Below are positions 1 to 8,952 of a stretch of 64,000 nt of DNA, piece by piece. Position 1 is the first letter of the stretch; the number at the start of each line of letters is the position of its first letter. Source of the DNA: Collinsella sp. TM10-22 (GTDB taxonomy: Bacteria; Actinomycetota; Coriobacteriia; Coriobacteriales; Coriobacteriaceae); assembly GCF_003466125.1 (NCBI RefSeq), contig NZ_QSOC01000002.1:62001-126000 (forward strand), written 5' to 3'. The notes beneath the pieces were generated by a model. The model searched no databases. It saw nothing but the letters and a program-made list of their open reading frames with translations, and was not told the origin of the DNA. The translations under genes were made by a program, and so were the position numbers.

Positions 1-1088
1 CCCTGAATGGCACCGCCGACAAACGCAGCCAGGAAAATCCAAACACCCGGCGTGTTGATCCACGAAAACGTAAGCGTGCCGGGGTTCTCGCCGCAATACA
101 CCTGCACGTGACTCGCAAACGGCGCGAGCGCGGCGTGCACGACGGGCACCAGGTTGGAGGTACCCAACAGCAGCACAAAAATCAGGATGAAGCACGACCA
201 GGCAGAAAGCGCCGACTTAGCGGTGAGCTGTTCGCCGGCCTCGATATTCATGTGAAAGCGTGCATCCAGATGCCCCGACTTCTCGGCATGCATGGCAAGC
301 GCGGCGGTCAGCGCAAGCGATACGATGGAGCCCACGACCACGGCAAGCTCGGGACCCACGAACATGGCAACAACCAGCGCCGCGCCGACAAAGGACACAC
401 CGGAAAGCAGCGCCACGCCGGCAACGCCGTGCAGACGCTCGCTTACGCTCGCAACGTTTCCTTGATCATCGGCGACACGGCCCGCGACCAATACAATGAG
501 CAGCGGCATCACCACAAAGAACGGTGCGAGCTGCACCAGCTGAACGGTCGCCAAATGCAGCGGGTCCAGGCCCACCAGGTCGGCAACGGACACCGTGGGG
601 ATGCCGATGGAGCCGTAGGGCGTGGGCACGCCGTTGGCCAGTAGACAGATCAGCACGGCAGGCACGGCCCCAAAACCAAGGCCCGCGAGCATGCCGGCGG
701 GAATGGCAACGGCGGTACCAAAGCCGGCCATGCCCTCCATAAAGCCGCCGAAGCACCACGCCACGAGCAGCGCCAGCAGACGACGGTCGCTGCTGATGGA
801 GGTGATCATGCTGCCGATCACGTCCATGGCACCCGTGCGCACGCACAGGTTATACGTAAAGACGGCGGCGATAATCACGAGCACGATGGGCCACAGGGCC
901 ATCAAAAAGCCCTCGAGCGAGGCCGTGGCTATCTGCGCCGCCGGCAAATGCCACCACGCAAGGGCAAGCACGCACGAAAGGACAAACGATCCGATAGCGG
1001 CTTTCCAAGCTGGCCATTTAAAGCACAGCAGCATCACGACAAGCCAAATGATCGGCACAAGAGCCAGCAGGAATGCGGCGACGTCCAT
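1..1088 (-). CDS. L-lactate permease family transporter (partial, C-terminus beyond window)
   Basis: The gene starts at an ATG at 1088, preceded nine bases upstream by AGGAG, and runs off the left edge, leaving about 362 codons. The translation begins MDVAAFLLALVPIIW and is almost wholly hydrophobic helices. It contains the glycine-rich stretch GGFMEGMAGFGTAVAIPAG and, later, PTPYGSIGIPTVSV, both typical of the LctP/LldP lactate permease family, whose members have about 500-550 residues and 12 or more membrane helices. Known role of the family: proton-coupled uptake of L-lactate, D-lactate or glycolate at the cytoplasmic membrane. The substrate cannot be fixed from the sequence. It is divergent from the flippase-like gene at 1267. 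Confidence 0.85.
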   Translation of the reverse strand, partial: MDVAAFLLALVPIIWLVVMLLCFKWPAWKAAIGSFVLSCVLALAWWHLPAAQIATASLEGFLMALWPIVLVIIAAVFTYNLCVRTGAMDVIGSMITSISSDRRLLALLVAWCFGGFMEGMAGFGTAVAIPAGMLAGLGFGAVPAVLICLLANGVPTPYGSIGIPTVSVADLVGLDPLHLATVQLVQLAPFFVVMPLLIVLVAGRVADDQGNVASVSERLHGVAGVALLSGVSFVGAALVVAMFVGPELAVVVGSIVSLALTAALAMHAEKSGHLDARFHMNIEAGEQLTAKSALSAWSCFILIFVLLLGTSNLVPVVHAALAPFASHVQVYCGENPGTLTFSWINTPGVWIFLAAFVGGAIQ

Positions 1089-1266
1089 GGTTCATAGCTC
1101 CTTGCTACCGCGCGGGCGGCATAGGGGTGTCACAAAACTTCATCAGGATACCGCACGTTTGCCGACAAATTACAGCCGCCCGCCGAAATTATTGAACAAC
1201 CGGTTCAAAAACACGAGCGGACGCCGTCGCGTCTATACTAGAGCGCAGTAATAGAAAGGACTCGCC

Positions 1267-2841
1267 TTGAGCATCACGCCCCTCGACAGCATTCGCCACG
1301 CCATCGCCCGCCGTAACGGCGTCACCGACCCCACCGTATCGGGCGGGGCGCACGGGCAGGGCGGACGCATCGAGAACGGTCTATTCCCCGCGTCTCACAC
1401 CGCCGAGGAGCTCGCACGCATCCAAGAGCTAAGCCAACGTAACGCCGGCGGTCCCGACAACGGCCAGGCCACACGCCGTCGCCGCGAGCGCGATCGCCAG
1501 CCCGGCCCCATCCACCGCATGGTCAATGCCTGGTGGAACCGCCTGCTCGGAGCCGTCTACGGCGGCGGCTTCTCCGCGCAAGAAGCCGAGTACGAAGATC
1601 ACGCCACCCATCGCGACTACCTTTGGAATACCCTGGGCACCGCCGTATGGGGCATGGCGTTTCCGCTGCTCACCATTGTGTCGACGCAGCTCGTGGGCGC
1701 CGAGGAAGCCGGCAAGTTCTCCATCGCCTTTGTCACCGGCACGCTCATCATGATCGCGTGCAACTACGGTGTGCGCAACTTTCAGGTCTCGGACATCGAC
1801 GAAAAAACCTCCTTCGCCTCCTACCAGCTCAACCGCTGGCTTTGCGGAGCGCTCGCGCTGGCATGCGGACTGGTATACAGCAGCGCCCGCGGCTACGATG
1901 CGCAGATGGCCACGATTGGCCTGGGCGTCTACCTGTATAAGGTGATCGACGGCGTCGCCGACGCGTACGAAGGCCGCCTGCAGCAGGCCGATAAACTCTA
2001 CCTGGCCGGTATGAGCCAAACGCTGCGTTCCGTTGGCGTCATCGCGGTCTTTGGCGTTGCCCTGCTCCTCACGCGCAGCATGCCCATCGCCGCCATGGCC
2101 ATGGGCATCGCCGCGGTTGCCTCGCTCGTGCTGGTCACCGCCCCGCTCGCCCTGCTCGAGACCGAAAAATCGCGCCGCGTGAGCCTGCGCGAGGTCGGCC
2201 ACCTGTTTGTCCAGTGCGCCCCGCTCTTTGGTGCGCTGTTCCTGTTCAACCTTATCGAAAGCATGCCCAAGTTTGTGATGGAAGGCACACTGGCCTACAA
2301 GTATCAGCTGTACTTTAATGCCCTGTTCTTTCCGGCGCAGGCTATTTTGTTGAGCATTGGATTTATCTATAAACCGCAGCTCCTGCGTCTATCGAGCATT
2401 TGGGCGAATCCGCGCAAGCGTCGCCGCTTTGACCTGATTATTGTTGCCGTTATGGCGCTGATCGTAGTCATCACCGGAGCGTGCGCCGCATTTATGGCAG
2501 GCCCCGGCATCCCCATCATGAGCTTTATGTACGGCCTTAACTTTGAGCGCTACCGCACGCTGGCACTGCTGATGGTTGTCGCCGGCGGCGTCACCGCGGC
2601 AATCGACTTTATCTACGCCATCATCACGGTGCTGCGCCACGCCGGCGACGTCACCAAGATCTACCTGATCTGCTTCGCCGTGAGCGTGGTGCTGCCGGTG
2701 ATCCTGATTGAGCTGCTGGGCCTGATGGGCGCTGTGGTGAGCTACCTGGCGGTCATGGCCCTACTGCTGGTGTTGCTGATAATCGAGTACGCCCACATCC
2801 GTCAGCGCATCGAGCGAAACCGGAACCCGTACGGAGCCTAA
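1267..2841 (+). CDS. Polysaccharide flippase-like (MATE/MVF-type) membrane protein
   Basis: A 524-residue protein with about twelve predicted membrane helices from residue 115 on, including WGMAFPLLTIVSTQLVGAEE and later paired helices as in the oligosaccharide flippase / Wzx-like superfamily. By analogy it would move a lipid-linked sugar or similar molecule across the membrane; the substrate is unknown. The start is TTG at 1267 with AGAAAGGA seven bases upstream. The first 85 or so residues are hydrophilic, arginine- and glycine-rich and unusual for the family, so an internal ATG at 1519 (residue 85) is an alternative start. No sugar-biosynthesis genes lie nearby, so the role stays general. 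Confidence 0.7.
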   Translation: MSITPLDSIRHAIARRNGVTDPTVSGGAHGQGGRIENGLFPASHTAEELARIQELSQRNAGGPDNGQATRRRRERDRQPGPIHRMVNAWWNRLLGAVYGGGFSAQEAEYEDHATHRDYLWNTLGTAVWGMAFPLLTIVSTQLVGAEEAGKFSIAFVTGTLIMIACNYGVRNFQVSDIDEKTSFASYQLNRWLCGALALACGLVYSSARGYDAQMATIGLGVYLYKVIDGVADAYEGRLQQADKLYLAGMSQTLRSVGVIAVFGVALLLTRSMPIAAMAMGIAAVASLVLVTAPLALLETEKSRRVSLREVGHLFVQCAPLFGALFLFNLIESMPKFVMEGTLAYKYQLYFNALFFPAQAILLSIGFIYKPQLLRLSSIWANPRKRRRFDLIIVAVMALIVVITGACAAFMAGPGIPIMSFMYGLNFERYRTLALLMVVAGGVTAAIDFIYAIITVLRHAGDVTKIYLICFAVSVVLPVILIELLGLMGAVVSYLAVMALLLVLLIIEYAHIRQRIERNRNPYGA

Positions 2842-2921
2842 TTAGCTGCCCCCGAAACCGGAATTTGCGATGGAATCACCCCGGCTGGGGTCCGGTTGCG
2901 GACAATATGCATCACGCAAAA

Positions 2922-3044
2922 CTAAGTGAGTAGACTTTTACCGAATCCCCGACCACACCGACATAATACAAGTCTGTGATCTGCGGTTTTATTGAGGCAA
3001 ATATGTTGGGTGCTCGGCATTTCCAAAAAAGTCTACTCACTTAG
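2922..3044. repeat. 123-bp inverted-repeat element, copy 1
   Basis: The ends are inverted repeats: CTAAGTGAGTAGACTTTT at the left and its complement ending CTACTCACTTAG at the right. A second copy of exactly the same length lies at 5908-6030, and the similarity continues on the right into CCAGCGGG. The two copies differ at one stem position where both partners change together (A2934/T3032 here, G5920/C6018 there). It fills most of the gap between the flippase-like gene and the metallophosphoesterase. Nothing else was seen in this gap. Confidence 0.85.
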
Positions 3045-3118
3045 CCAGCGGGCAGCCAAATGATTATTTAATCCCCGTCCCAGAAAAATCATTTCCAAAT
3101 TAGCTACCCCTTGCGCCA

Positions 3119-3958
3119 TCATTCTCCAGGATTGATATTCGCGTAGAACTCAGCCCCATCATCGAGCCGCAGGATACCTACGCGGCCAAACTCCGACCCA
3201 GTGGCGGCGGCGCAGTCGATGTCGATGCGATCGGGCACGCCGGCGGTATCCTCGCCGCCCAGGCGCACGATCTGCCCGCGGCCCGACTCCTCATCGAGCC
3301 CCGCCAGGCCGCCGACCTCGCAATAACGCCCGAGCGACACCGTGGGCGTGTGGCCGCTCACCACGACCGGGCCCTTGCCCTCGACAGAAAGCAGCCCCGT
3401 CGGCGCATCCCAATAGCCATGGCGAATCCACAGCAGGTCATCGGACGACTGCACCGCAAGCATCTGCTGCAGCAACTCGGCATCGGCATCGACCGCTCCC
3501 CTGCCGTTGCCACAATCGACACCGTGCTCAAGCAAAAACGCGCGAGCAGCCTCGGTCTGGATGCCGGCATGCACCAGCAAATACGGGCGCTCGGCAGTCT
3601 GGGCCACTGCATAGAGCGGCAGGGCGGCAGCCCAGCGGATCAGCTCCTCGTACGCCTCAAATTCCATGTCGTTGAGTTGCTGACGGGTAGTCCAGCCACC
3701 GTTGATATCCCAGGTCTCGGCATCGAGCGGATCCTGGCCAATGATGGCATCGAGCATGATCTGCTCGTGATTACCCTTGAGCACGCGGGCGTTGGGCAGC
3801 GAGCGCACGAGCTTAATAACGCCGACCGGATCGGGCCCGCGATCGATCATGTCGCCCAACACGTACAGCGTGTCGTCGGACGTCAACGAAATCTTGGACA
3901 GGGCCTCGTCAAGCGCACGCACGTGCCCGTGAGCATCAGATGTCACATAAATCGCCAT
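3119..3958 (-). CDS. PPP-family metallophosphoesterase
   Basis: A 279-residue calcineurin-like phosphoesterase. The metal-binding motifs appear in order: SDAHGH at residues 7-12, GDMIDRGPD near 35, KGNHE near 61, and later HAG and SGHTP. This set marks the branch containing bacterial Ser/Thr protein phosphatases and ApaH-like diadenosine tetraphosphatases. It acts in the cytoplasm on phosphoesters; protein and dinucleotide substrates cannot be told apart here. ATG start at 3958 with AGGAGAGG upstream. It stands alone, divergent from the antiporter gene. Confidence 0.85.
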   Translation of the reverse strand: MAIYVTSDAHGHVRALDEALSKISLTSDDTLYVLGDMIDRGPDPVGVIKLVRSLPNARVLKGNHEQIMLDAIIGQDPLDAETWDINGGWTTRQQLNDMEFEAYEELIRWAAALPLYAVAQTAERPYLLVHAGIQTEAARAFLLEHGVDCGNGRGAVDADAELLQQMLAVQSSDDLLWIRHGYWDAPTGLLSVEGKGPVVVSGHTPTVSLGRYCEVGGLAGLDEESGRGQIVRLGGEDTAGVPDRIDIDCAAATGSEFGRVGILRLDDGAEFYANINPGE

Positions 3959-4210
3959 GGTACGCCTCTCCTTGCATTGCGGCCAAAGCCCGGCGCCGCA
4001 ACTAAAACTTCAAGTTGAACTTAAACGTTACCCATTGTACTCCGTTGCAATAAAGCTGGAAAGGGTTTCCGAGCAGAGGCAAAGACGGCAGCCGTCTATG
4101 ACGATATCGCGCACGCCCGCAATCCAACCCCATAAACCCACCATCTTTGGGTACAAATACCGCAGACAATTGACCGTGCCACGCCAACCACCCAGGAGCG
4201 GACACCGTCC

Positions 4211-5817
4211 ATGAACCAGATCCTTCTCTTTATCGGCCTCGTCATCATTTTGTGCCTGACCATCAAACCTGTCGGCAAAAAGCTCCCCTTCCCCACCCTG
4301 CTCATCTTTATCGCACTCGGCATGCTGCTGGGCGTCAACGGCCCGGCGCACATCGACTTTAACGACTACGCGCTTACCGAAACCGTCTGCAGCACGGCGT
4401 TGCTGTTCATCATGTTCTACGGCGGCTTTAACACCAATATCGACCGCGCCAAGCCCGTCGCCGCGCCCGCGGTGCTGCTGAGCACACTCGGCGTGGTCAT
4501 CACCGCCGGCATCACCGGCGCGTTTGCGCACCTGGTTCTGGGCTTCGATTGGATCGGCGGCCTGTTGCTGGGCTCGGTTGTGGCGTCCACCGATGCAGCG
4601 AGCGTCTTTAGCGTGCTGCGCGAGCGCAACCTGTCGTTGCGTGACGGCACCAACTCGCTGCTCGAGGTCGAATCGGGTTCAAACGACCCCGTCGCCTACA
4701 TGCTCGCCGCGGTGCTCGCGACCCTCGCGGCCGGCGGCAATATCGACATCCCCATGCTGCTGGCCAAGCAGATTATCCTGGGCGTGGGGCTGGGCCTTGC
4801 CATCGGCTGGGCATCCAGCCGCCTGATTGAGCGCGCGCATGCAACAGCCGAGGGCGCGCAGACCATCTTTTTGTTTGCCGTGGCCATCGAGGCCTACGCA
4901 CTGCCGAGTTACCTGGGTGGCAACGGCTTTTTGGCCGTGTACTTTGCCGGCATTGTGCTGGGGGCCAGCGACATCACCGGCAAGGTCGAGATGGCGCACT
5001 TCTTTGATACCCTCACCGAGATGGCCGAGATGACGATCTTCTTCTTGCTCGGCCTGCTCGTGACGCCCGCCCGCCTGCCGCAAATGCTGCTGCCGGGCCT
5101 AGCACTCATGGCGTTTATGCTCTTCGTGAGCCGCCCCATCGCTGTCGGTGCGCTGCTGGCGCCCTTTAAGACGAACCCCCCCCCCGCCAGGTTGCACTCA
5201 TCAGTTGGGCGGGCCTGCGCGGCGCAGCCTCGGTCGTGTTTAGCCTCTTTGCCGTGATGGCCGGCGTTCCCGGTGGACACGACCTGTTTGACCTGGTCTT
5301 TGTGATTGCCGTGTCGAGCATTGTGGTGCAGGGCTCGTTGCTGCCGGCAGTGGCAAAAAAGCTCGACATGATCGATGCGGCCCGCGGCGTGCGCCGCACC
5401 TTTAATGATTACCGCGACGAGGACGGCATGTCGTTCGTCAAGCTCAAGGTGGGAGCGGGGCATCCGTTTGCCGGTCGCTCGCTTGCCGACATTGGCAGTG
5501 CGACGGACATGCTTGTGGTCCTGGCGCTACGCGACGGCGCGCACCCGGTGCTCCCCAACGGCGATACGGTCATTGAGGAAGGCGACCTTCTGGTTATGGC
5601 CGCGCAGACGTTTGAAGAGCGTGCCGAGGTTACACTGCGCGAGGTCACCGTGACGACCCATGGACGCCTGGCCGTTCAGCGCCTGCGCGACGTGCCGCAG
5701 GGCAAGCACCCGTTTATCGTGGTGATGCTCAAGCGCGGAGACCAAACGATCATCCCCGACGGCAACACCCTTATATACGCTGGCGACGAAGCCGTCATCG
5801 CCACGCTGGCGTCGTAG
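4211..5817 (+). pseudogene. K+/H+ (CPA-type) antiporter, frame broken at a C10 tract
   Basis: Two overlapping frames, 4211-5257 and 5236-5817, form one protein of about 535 residues if the C run at 5176-5185 gains one base or loses two. The first part has about twelve membrane helices, including GSVVASTDAASVFSVL and LLEVESGSNDPVAYML, as in NhaP/CvrA-type antiporters. The second finishes the last helices and carries cytoplasmic TrkA-C (RCK-C) domains (GAGHPFAGRSLADIG, then GDQTIIPDG). Such proteins exchange K+ or Na+ for protons. As read, translation leaves the family sequence after residue 325 and stops at 5257, so the regulatory domain is lost. The break may be a sequencing error, a real mutation, or slipped-strand phase variation. 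Confidence 0.85.
5176..5185. repeat. Poly-C tract (C10) at the antiporter frame break
   Basis: Ten consecutive C at the exact point where the antiporter reading frame shifts. A run of 11 or 8 would restore the full-length protein. Homopolymers of this length are slippage-prone. Confidence 0.9.
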
Positions 5818-5907
5818 CGGCCAGGGACAGCCGTCCCGTATTGGCTACATTTGAGCATCAATCGCCCCGACAGGGGTCTCGTTGAGGACGGTTAGTGTCT
5901 CTCGAGA

Positions 5908-6030
5908 CTAAGTGAGTAGGCTTTTGTCGAATCGCCGACCACGTCACCAAAGCATAAGTCTGTGACCTGCGGGTTTGTTGAAGCAAAGACTTCGGGTGCT
6001 CAGCATTTCCAAAAAAGCCTACTCACTTAG
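5908..6030. repeat. 123-bp inverted-repeat element, copy 2
   Basis: Second copy of the element at 2922-3044, with ends CTAAGTGAGTAGGCTTTT and AAAAAAGCCTACTCACTTAG. Interior blocks such as AAGTCTGTGA and GGGTGCTC are shared between copies. It lies downstream of the antiporter and is followed by the same CCAGCGGG flank. Confidence 0.85.
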
Positions 6031-6137
6031 CCAGCGGGTGGCCATAATAGAACCGTCGCGACGTCGTTGGACTCCGTTGCGACGGTTTATCATGCATTTT
6101 CGCACAGCCGTGGGCACAAACACCCCGTCGCCCCACA

Positions 6138-6162
6138 TGACAAAGGGGCAGTCCCTTTGTCA
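6138..6162. repeat. REP-like palindrome (GACAAAGGG / CCCTTTGTC)
   Basis: An imperfect 25-base palindrome with arms TGACAAAGGG and CCCTTTGTCA around GCAGT. The core GGGNCAGTCCC-type sequence resembles the GGGGACAGGCACC palindromes at 31314 and 44266. The rest of 5818-6236 holds the 123-bp repeat and no convincing gene. Confidence 0.6.
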
Positions 6163-6236
6163 CATTAAATAGAACTTCAGCAAGAAGCTGAGGAAAAAGA
6201 AGACCGAATGAGCCACCGCTCGCATCGCAACCATGG

Positions 6237-6306
6237 TATAAATGGAATGCGCTCCTTTATGGAGGGCAGTCAAGGGCCGGGGGATCCCCCCGGCATTTTT
6301 GTTTTT
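6237..6306 (+). ncRNA. Small two-hairpin RNA element A next to DUF3800
   Basis: The order is a TATAAA box (6237-6242), a short hairpin CTCC-TTTAT-GGAG, the linker GGC-NNN-CAAG, and a strong terminator GCCGGGGG/CCCCCCGGC followed by a T-rich tail (6276-6306). The same order and key bases recur at 6363-6430 (plus strand) and 7141-7208 (minus strand). The predicted transcript is about 55-60 nt. No good -35 box was seen for this copy. Expression is inferred, not shown. Confidence 0.6.
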
Positions 6307-6362
6307 AGGTCAACAGGAAATCGAGCGAAATGTCTCGTGTAGACCCGACATGCGGTTTCTGT

Positions 6363-6430
6363 TATAAAGATGTCGGTACCCTCGAATAGAGGGGCCTCCA
6401 AGAGCCGGGGTCTTACCTCCGGCATTTTTT
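6363..6430 (+). ncRNA. Small two-hairpin RNA element B next to DUF3800
   Basis: Second copy of the element. TATAAA lies at 6363-6368, with TAGACC 17 bases upstream as a weak -35. The first hairpin is CCCTC-GAATA-GAGGG, then CTCCAAG, then terminator GCCGGGG/CCTCCGGC with TTTTTT ending at 6430. The first-hairpin stem differs from the other copies yet still pairs. It points toward the 3' end of the DUF3800 gene on the opposite strand. Confidence 0.62.
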
Positions 6431-6451
6431 ATGCAATACGAGGCCTGCCCA

Positions 6452-7126
6452 TTAGACGACAGCCTTCTTTCTTATTTCTTTTAGTAAGCCTTTTTTAAAC
6501 GCAGTACTACCACCAAAAAATTTCTGGTCAGTATTAGTCTGCTTATTCGCCTGATATTTCAGACTCGTGAACTCAATGGTACAGATATAGTCCGCAGCCT
6601 GAGCCAAATAGTAATCCGATGAAGTTGTCGGCTTATAGATAACTGCATTTTTAGCCAAAGCGTAATCGATTGCCTTGTGAAGCGCACTCGAAACCGAACC
6701 CTGTCCTCCGTCGTAGTAAATCTTTACAGCATCAAACTGCTGAAACCAACTCAAAATGTCGAATATGAAATCGATGATTTCACGCCGCATCGCATCAGCG
6801 ATCTGTTTGAGAGTTCGGTACCGATGCGTCTTGAATACAAACACCTTGTACGAGATGGGCAAATGTCGAAACATAACTCGAAATAGTGAAAACAGCCTTT
6901 TTCTCTCACTGATGTCCAAGTCCTTGAACTGATCTTTTCCATTCATGAGAGGAGAAGCATGGAACGGAAGGAGCGGCAATCCGCTATCGGCTACCGCCCT
7001 TTCATATTTCTCTATTCCCTCAGCGATGGGAATATTTTGTTCATGAAAAACAAAGGCCACAAGATAGTATCTTTCACGAAGATCATCGCTTCCAGATTCA
7101 TCAATAAAGATACTCAGCTCTCGCAT
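6452..7126 (-). CDS. DUF3800 domain-containing protein
   Basis: About 224 residues from the ATG at 7126, six bases after AAGGA; a TTG two codons upstream is less likely. The family signature IFIDESG is at the N-terminus, followed by a mid-protein YYDGGQGS and the C-terminal SDYYLAQAADYICT, the conserved acidic positions of DUF3800. The molecular function of the family is not established; it is often found in mobile and defence regions, and comparative studies have named several RNA motifs for their association with it. Its gene is AT-richer than its neighbours, suggesting transfer. It lies on the same strand as the BREX operon but behind its own promoter and terminator. Confidence 0.85.
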   Translation of the reverse strand: MRELSIFIDESGSDDLRERYYLVAFVFHEQNIPIAEGIEKYERAVADSGLPLLPFHASPLMNGKDQFKDLDISERKRLFSLFRVMFRHLPISYKVFVFKTHRYRTLKQIADAMRREIIDFIFDILSWFQQFDAVKIYYDGGQGSVSSALHKAIDYALAKNAVIYKPTTSSDYYLAQAADYICTIEFTSLKYQANKQTNTDQKFFGGSTAFKKGLLKEIRKKAVV

Positions 7127-7140
7127 GGGCAATCCTTAAT

Positions 7141-7208
7141 AAAAAAGCCGGGGAAAACGTCCCCGGCACTTGGAAGCCCTCTCTTAAGAGATGACCACCT
7201 AATTTATA
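7141..7208 (-). ncRNA. Small two-hairpin RNA element C, leader of DUF3800 gene
   Basis: Third copy, on the same strand as DUF3800 and directly upstream. A -35 TTGAAT (7227-7232) and -10 TATAAA (7203-7208) are 18 bases apart. They are followed by hairpin CTCT-TAAG-AGAG, linker GGGCTTCCAAG, and terminator GCCGGGGA/TCCCCGGC with TTTTTT at 7141-7146. The terminator ends a few bases before the AAGGA ribosome binding site of the gene. The order promoter, small RNA, terminator, protein gene resembles type III toxin-antitoxin loci and also leader attenuators. Confidence 0.65.
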
Positions 7209-7281
7209 CCATGAAGTTGGACGTATATTCAAGCATGAGTATAAAATACAAACATATGTTCGTCAATAGCAAAGGTAGCCA

Positions 7282-7479
7282 TCATTCAGCGTCGTCATCG
7301 ACAGCAAAGTCGCGGAGGTCGAGGCCTTCGCGTTCGGCTCGGGCTAGCAGCTCTTGGGGCAACTCGTCCTCGATATCCACTACGTCGAGCATAGCGGCCG
7401 GAAAGCCCACGCCGGCCGCACTCCCTGCGCGGTCGAGCAGGCTCTCGCGCAACTGGTCCACATCAACGTCGATCTTCAT
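7282..7479 (-). CDS. Small acidic protein, last gene of the BREX operon
   Basis: A 65-residue protein beginning MKIDVDVDQLRESLLDRAG, followed by LDVVDIEDELPQELLARAER and an acidic end VDDDAE. No domain is recognised. It starts at ATG 7479, 27 bases after the preceding gene stops at 7507, with a GGGGG-type ribosome binding site. Codon use matches the host rather than random sequence. The alternating acidic and leucine pattern suggests a small helical partner protein. Function unknown; it could be an accessory to the gene before it. Confidence 0.6.
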   Translation of the reverse strand: MKIDVDVDQLRESLLDRAGSAAGVGFPAAMLDVVDIEDELPQELLARAEREGLDLRDFAVDDDAE

Positions 7480-7506
7480 GGTGAAACCCCCTACCGGATC
7501 AGGCCC

Positions 7507-8859
7507 CTACTCAGCAGCGCCGAGCACATTCACGGCTGCAACGAAAGCCGCAACCTGCTTGTCATCCATCTGTGTGGCCAAACGCCCCACAGGCTCGTCG
7601 TAGGCAAACTGCACCTTATCGATAAAGCAATCCCAAGCACGCTCATCCACACGCACAGCGTCCTCGCAATACTGGCTGAGCTTTTTGAGTCCATACCAAA
7701 ACGCATTCACATGGCGCACAGGATCCTCGTCCAGTACACCATCGTAGCGCCGTCCGTTAAACTCACGCATGCGCGCCACGGCAACCTCGAGCGAATCGCC
7801 GCCGTCGGCCGAAGCCTCGTCCACAAGCTCGGGAATCGTAACTTCGCGCCGAACATTGTGCCTGGTAGCACCGTCGTACTCGCCCACCAATACGTCTTCG
7901 TCAAGTCGATCATCGTAGTCGAAATAACTACTGCCGCGGCAAATCCCATGCGGCGAACCGGCACCAAAGGCACAGAACAACCCGCCGTCGGCAACAACGC
8001 GCCTATAGGTCTCAAACGACTTCTTAACCTGAGCGAGCAACTCGTCAAGCTCCCCGGCATCGCACCCCGTCTCGCACGTAATGCAAACAAGTCCCGGCAA
8101 CGATACCGGCTCCACCGTGCTCCCTGCAACGCGGGCAGCGCGTTCGGCCCGATACGCTTGGGCTGCCAAGCGCGCTCGCTGCGCGGCACCGCGCACGTTA
8201 GTAAGCTCGCGCTCCAGCGCCACATCGCCAGCCACATCGCTCGCAAACGCGTCAGCACCCTGCGGGCCGGTCGCACTCAGCTCGGACTCAAACGTCGCCG
8301 TGATCATGCCGGCAAGGTCCGTTGCGTCGGCGGCACAACGCAGCTGCTCCAACTGCGTGCACAGCAGATCGGCATCCAGGGGCACCGCATCCACAACGCA
8401 CACGTCACTCAGACGCGCCGCGCCCTGCAGCACCAAAGCCCCCGCAACATCGTACGCCGCACGAACCCTGTCCGCCGTATTGGCACGCAGCTTTACCTCG
8501 ATAAACGCAAGCGTCTGCTCCAGGCGGGCCAACAGCTCGGCCTTGTCCTCCATACGCAAAAAAGCAGCGTAGCGCCGCTCCATCCGCAGCGGCCCAACAA
8601 TGCCCGCCTGCTTGCGAGCGCGTGCAAGCGCAGCGCTCTCAACACGGCGAACATACCCGTCAACAGCCCGTACGGCAGAGTCGTGCGCGGCGCGCTCAGC
8701 AGCCTCGACGCCCCTAAGCACACCCAACAGCTCGCGGGAGCGCGCCTTACGCACCAACTCCCCGCGATCGTACTGTTCAAGCGCCGTCTGACGCTTGGCT
8801 ACCGACTCAAAGCCAAACAACTCATCGAGCAGCTCGCCAGCAGAACGTTCTTCCGCCAT
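7507..8859 (-). CDS. Uncharacterised BREX-operon protein (450 aa)
   Basis: A soluble, alanine- and arginine-rich protein that I do not recognise. Residues 1-260 look mostly helical, with heptad-like stretches such as RKARSRELLGVLRGVEAAER. A more globular part follows, with GLVCITCETGCDAGELDELL and the C-terminal RHVNAFWYGLKKLSQYCED. It has no Walker, methylase, protease or nuclease motif that I can see. The ATG at 8859 is preceded by a full AGGAGG. It follows brxL by about 90 bases on the same strand and precedes a 65-residue gene, so it probably belongs to the BREX transcript. It is not one of the six core type 1 BREX proteins. Confidence 0.7.
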   Translation of the reverse strand: MAEERSAGELLDELFGFESVAKRQTALEQYDRGELVRKARSRELLGVLRGVEAAERAAHDSAVRAVDGYVRRVESAALARARKQAGIVGPLRMERRYAAFLRMEDKAELLARLEQTLAFIEVKLRANTADRVRAAYDVAGALVLQGAARLSDVCVVDAVPLDADLLCTQLEQLRCAADATDLAGMITATFESELSATGPQGADAFASDVAGDVALERELTNVRGAAQRARLAAQAYRAERAARVAGSTVEPVSLPGLVCITCETGCDAGELDELLAQVKKSFETYRRVVADGGLFCAFGAGSPHGICRGSSYFDYDDRLDEDVLVGEYDGATRHNVRREVTIPELVDEASADGGDSLEVAVARMREFNGRRYDGVLDEDPVRHVNAFWYGLKKLSQYCEDAVRVDERAWDCFIDKVQFAYDEPVGRLATQMDDKQVAAFVAAVNVLGAAE

Positions 8860-8952
8860 GGCAAGGCCTCCTCACGCGCAGCGCGCCAACATGCTCGCGG
8901 GCTCACGTGCGCATCAAACGCCTCGCGCACGCAAGCCCGCACGCTCGCATTC

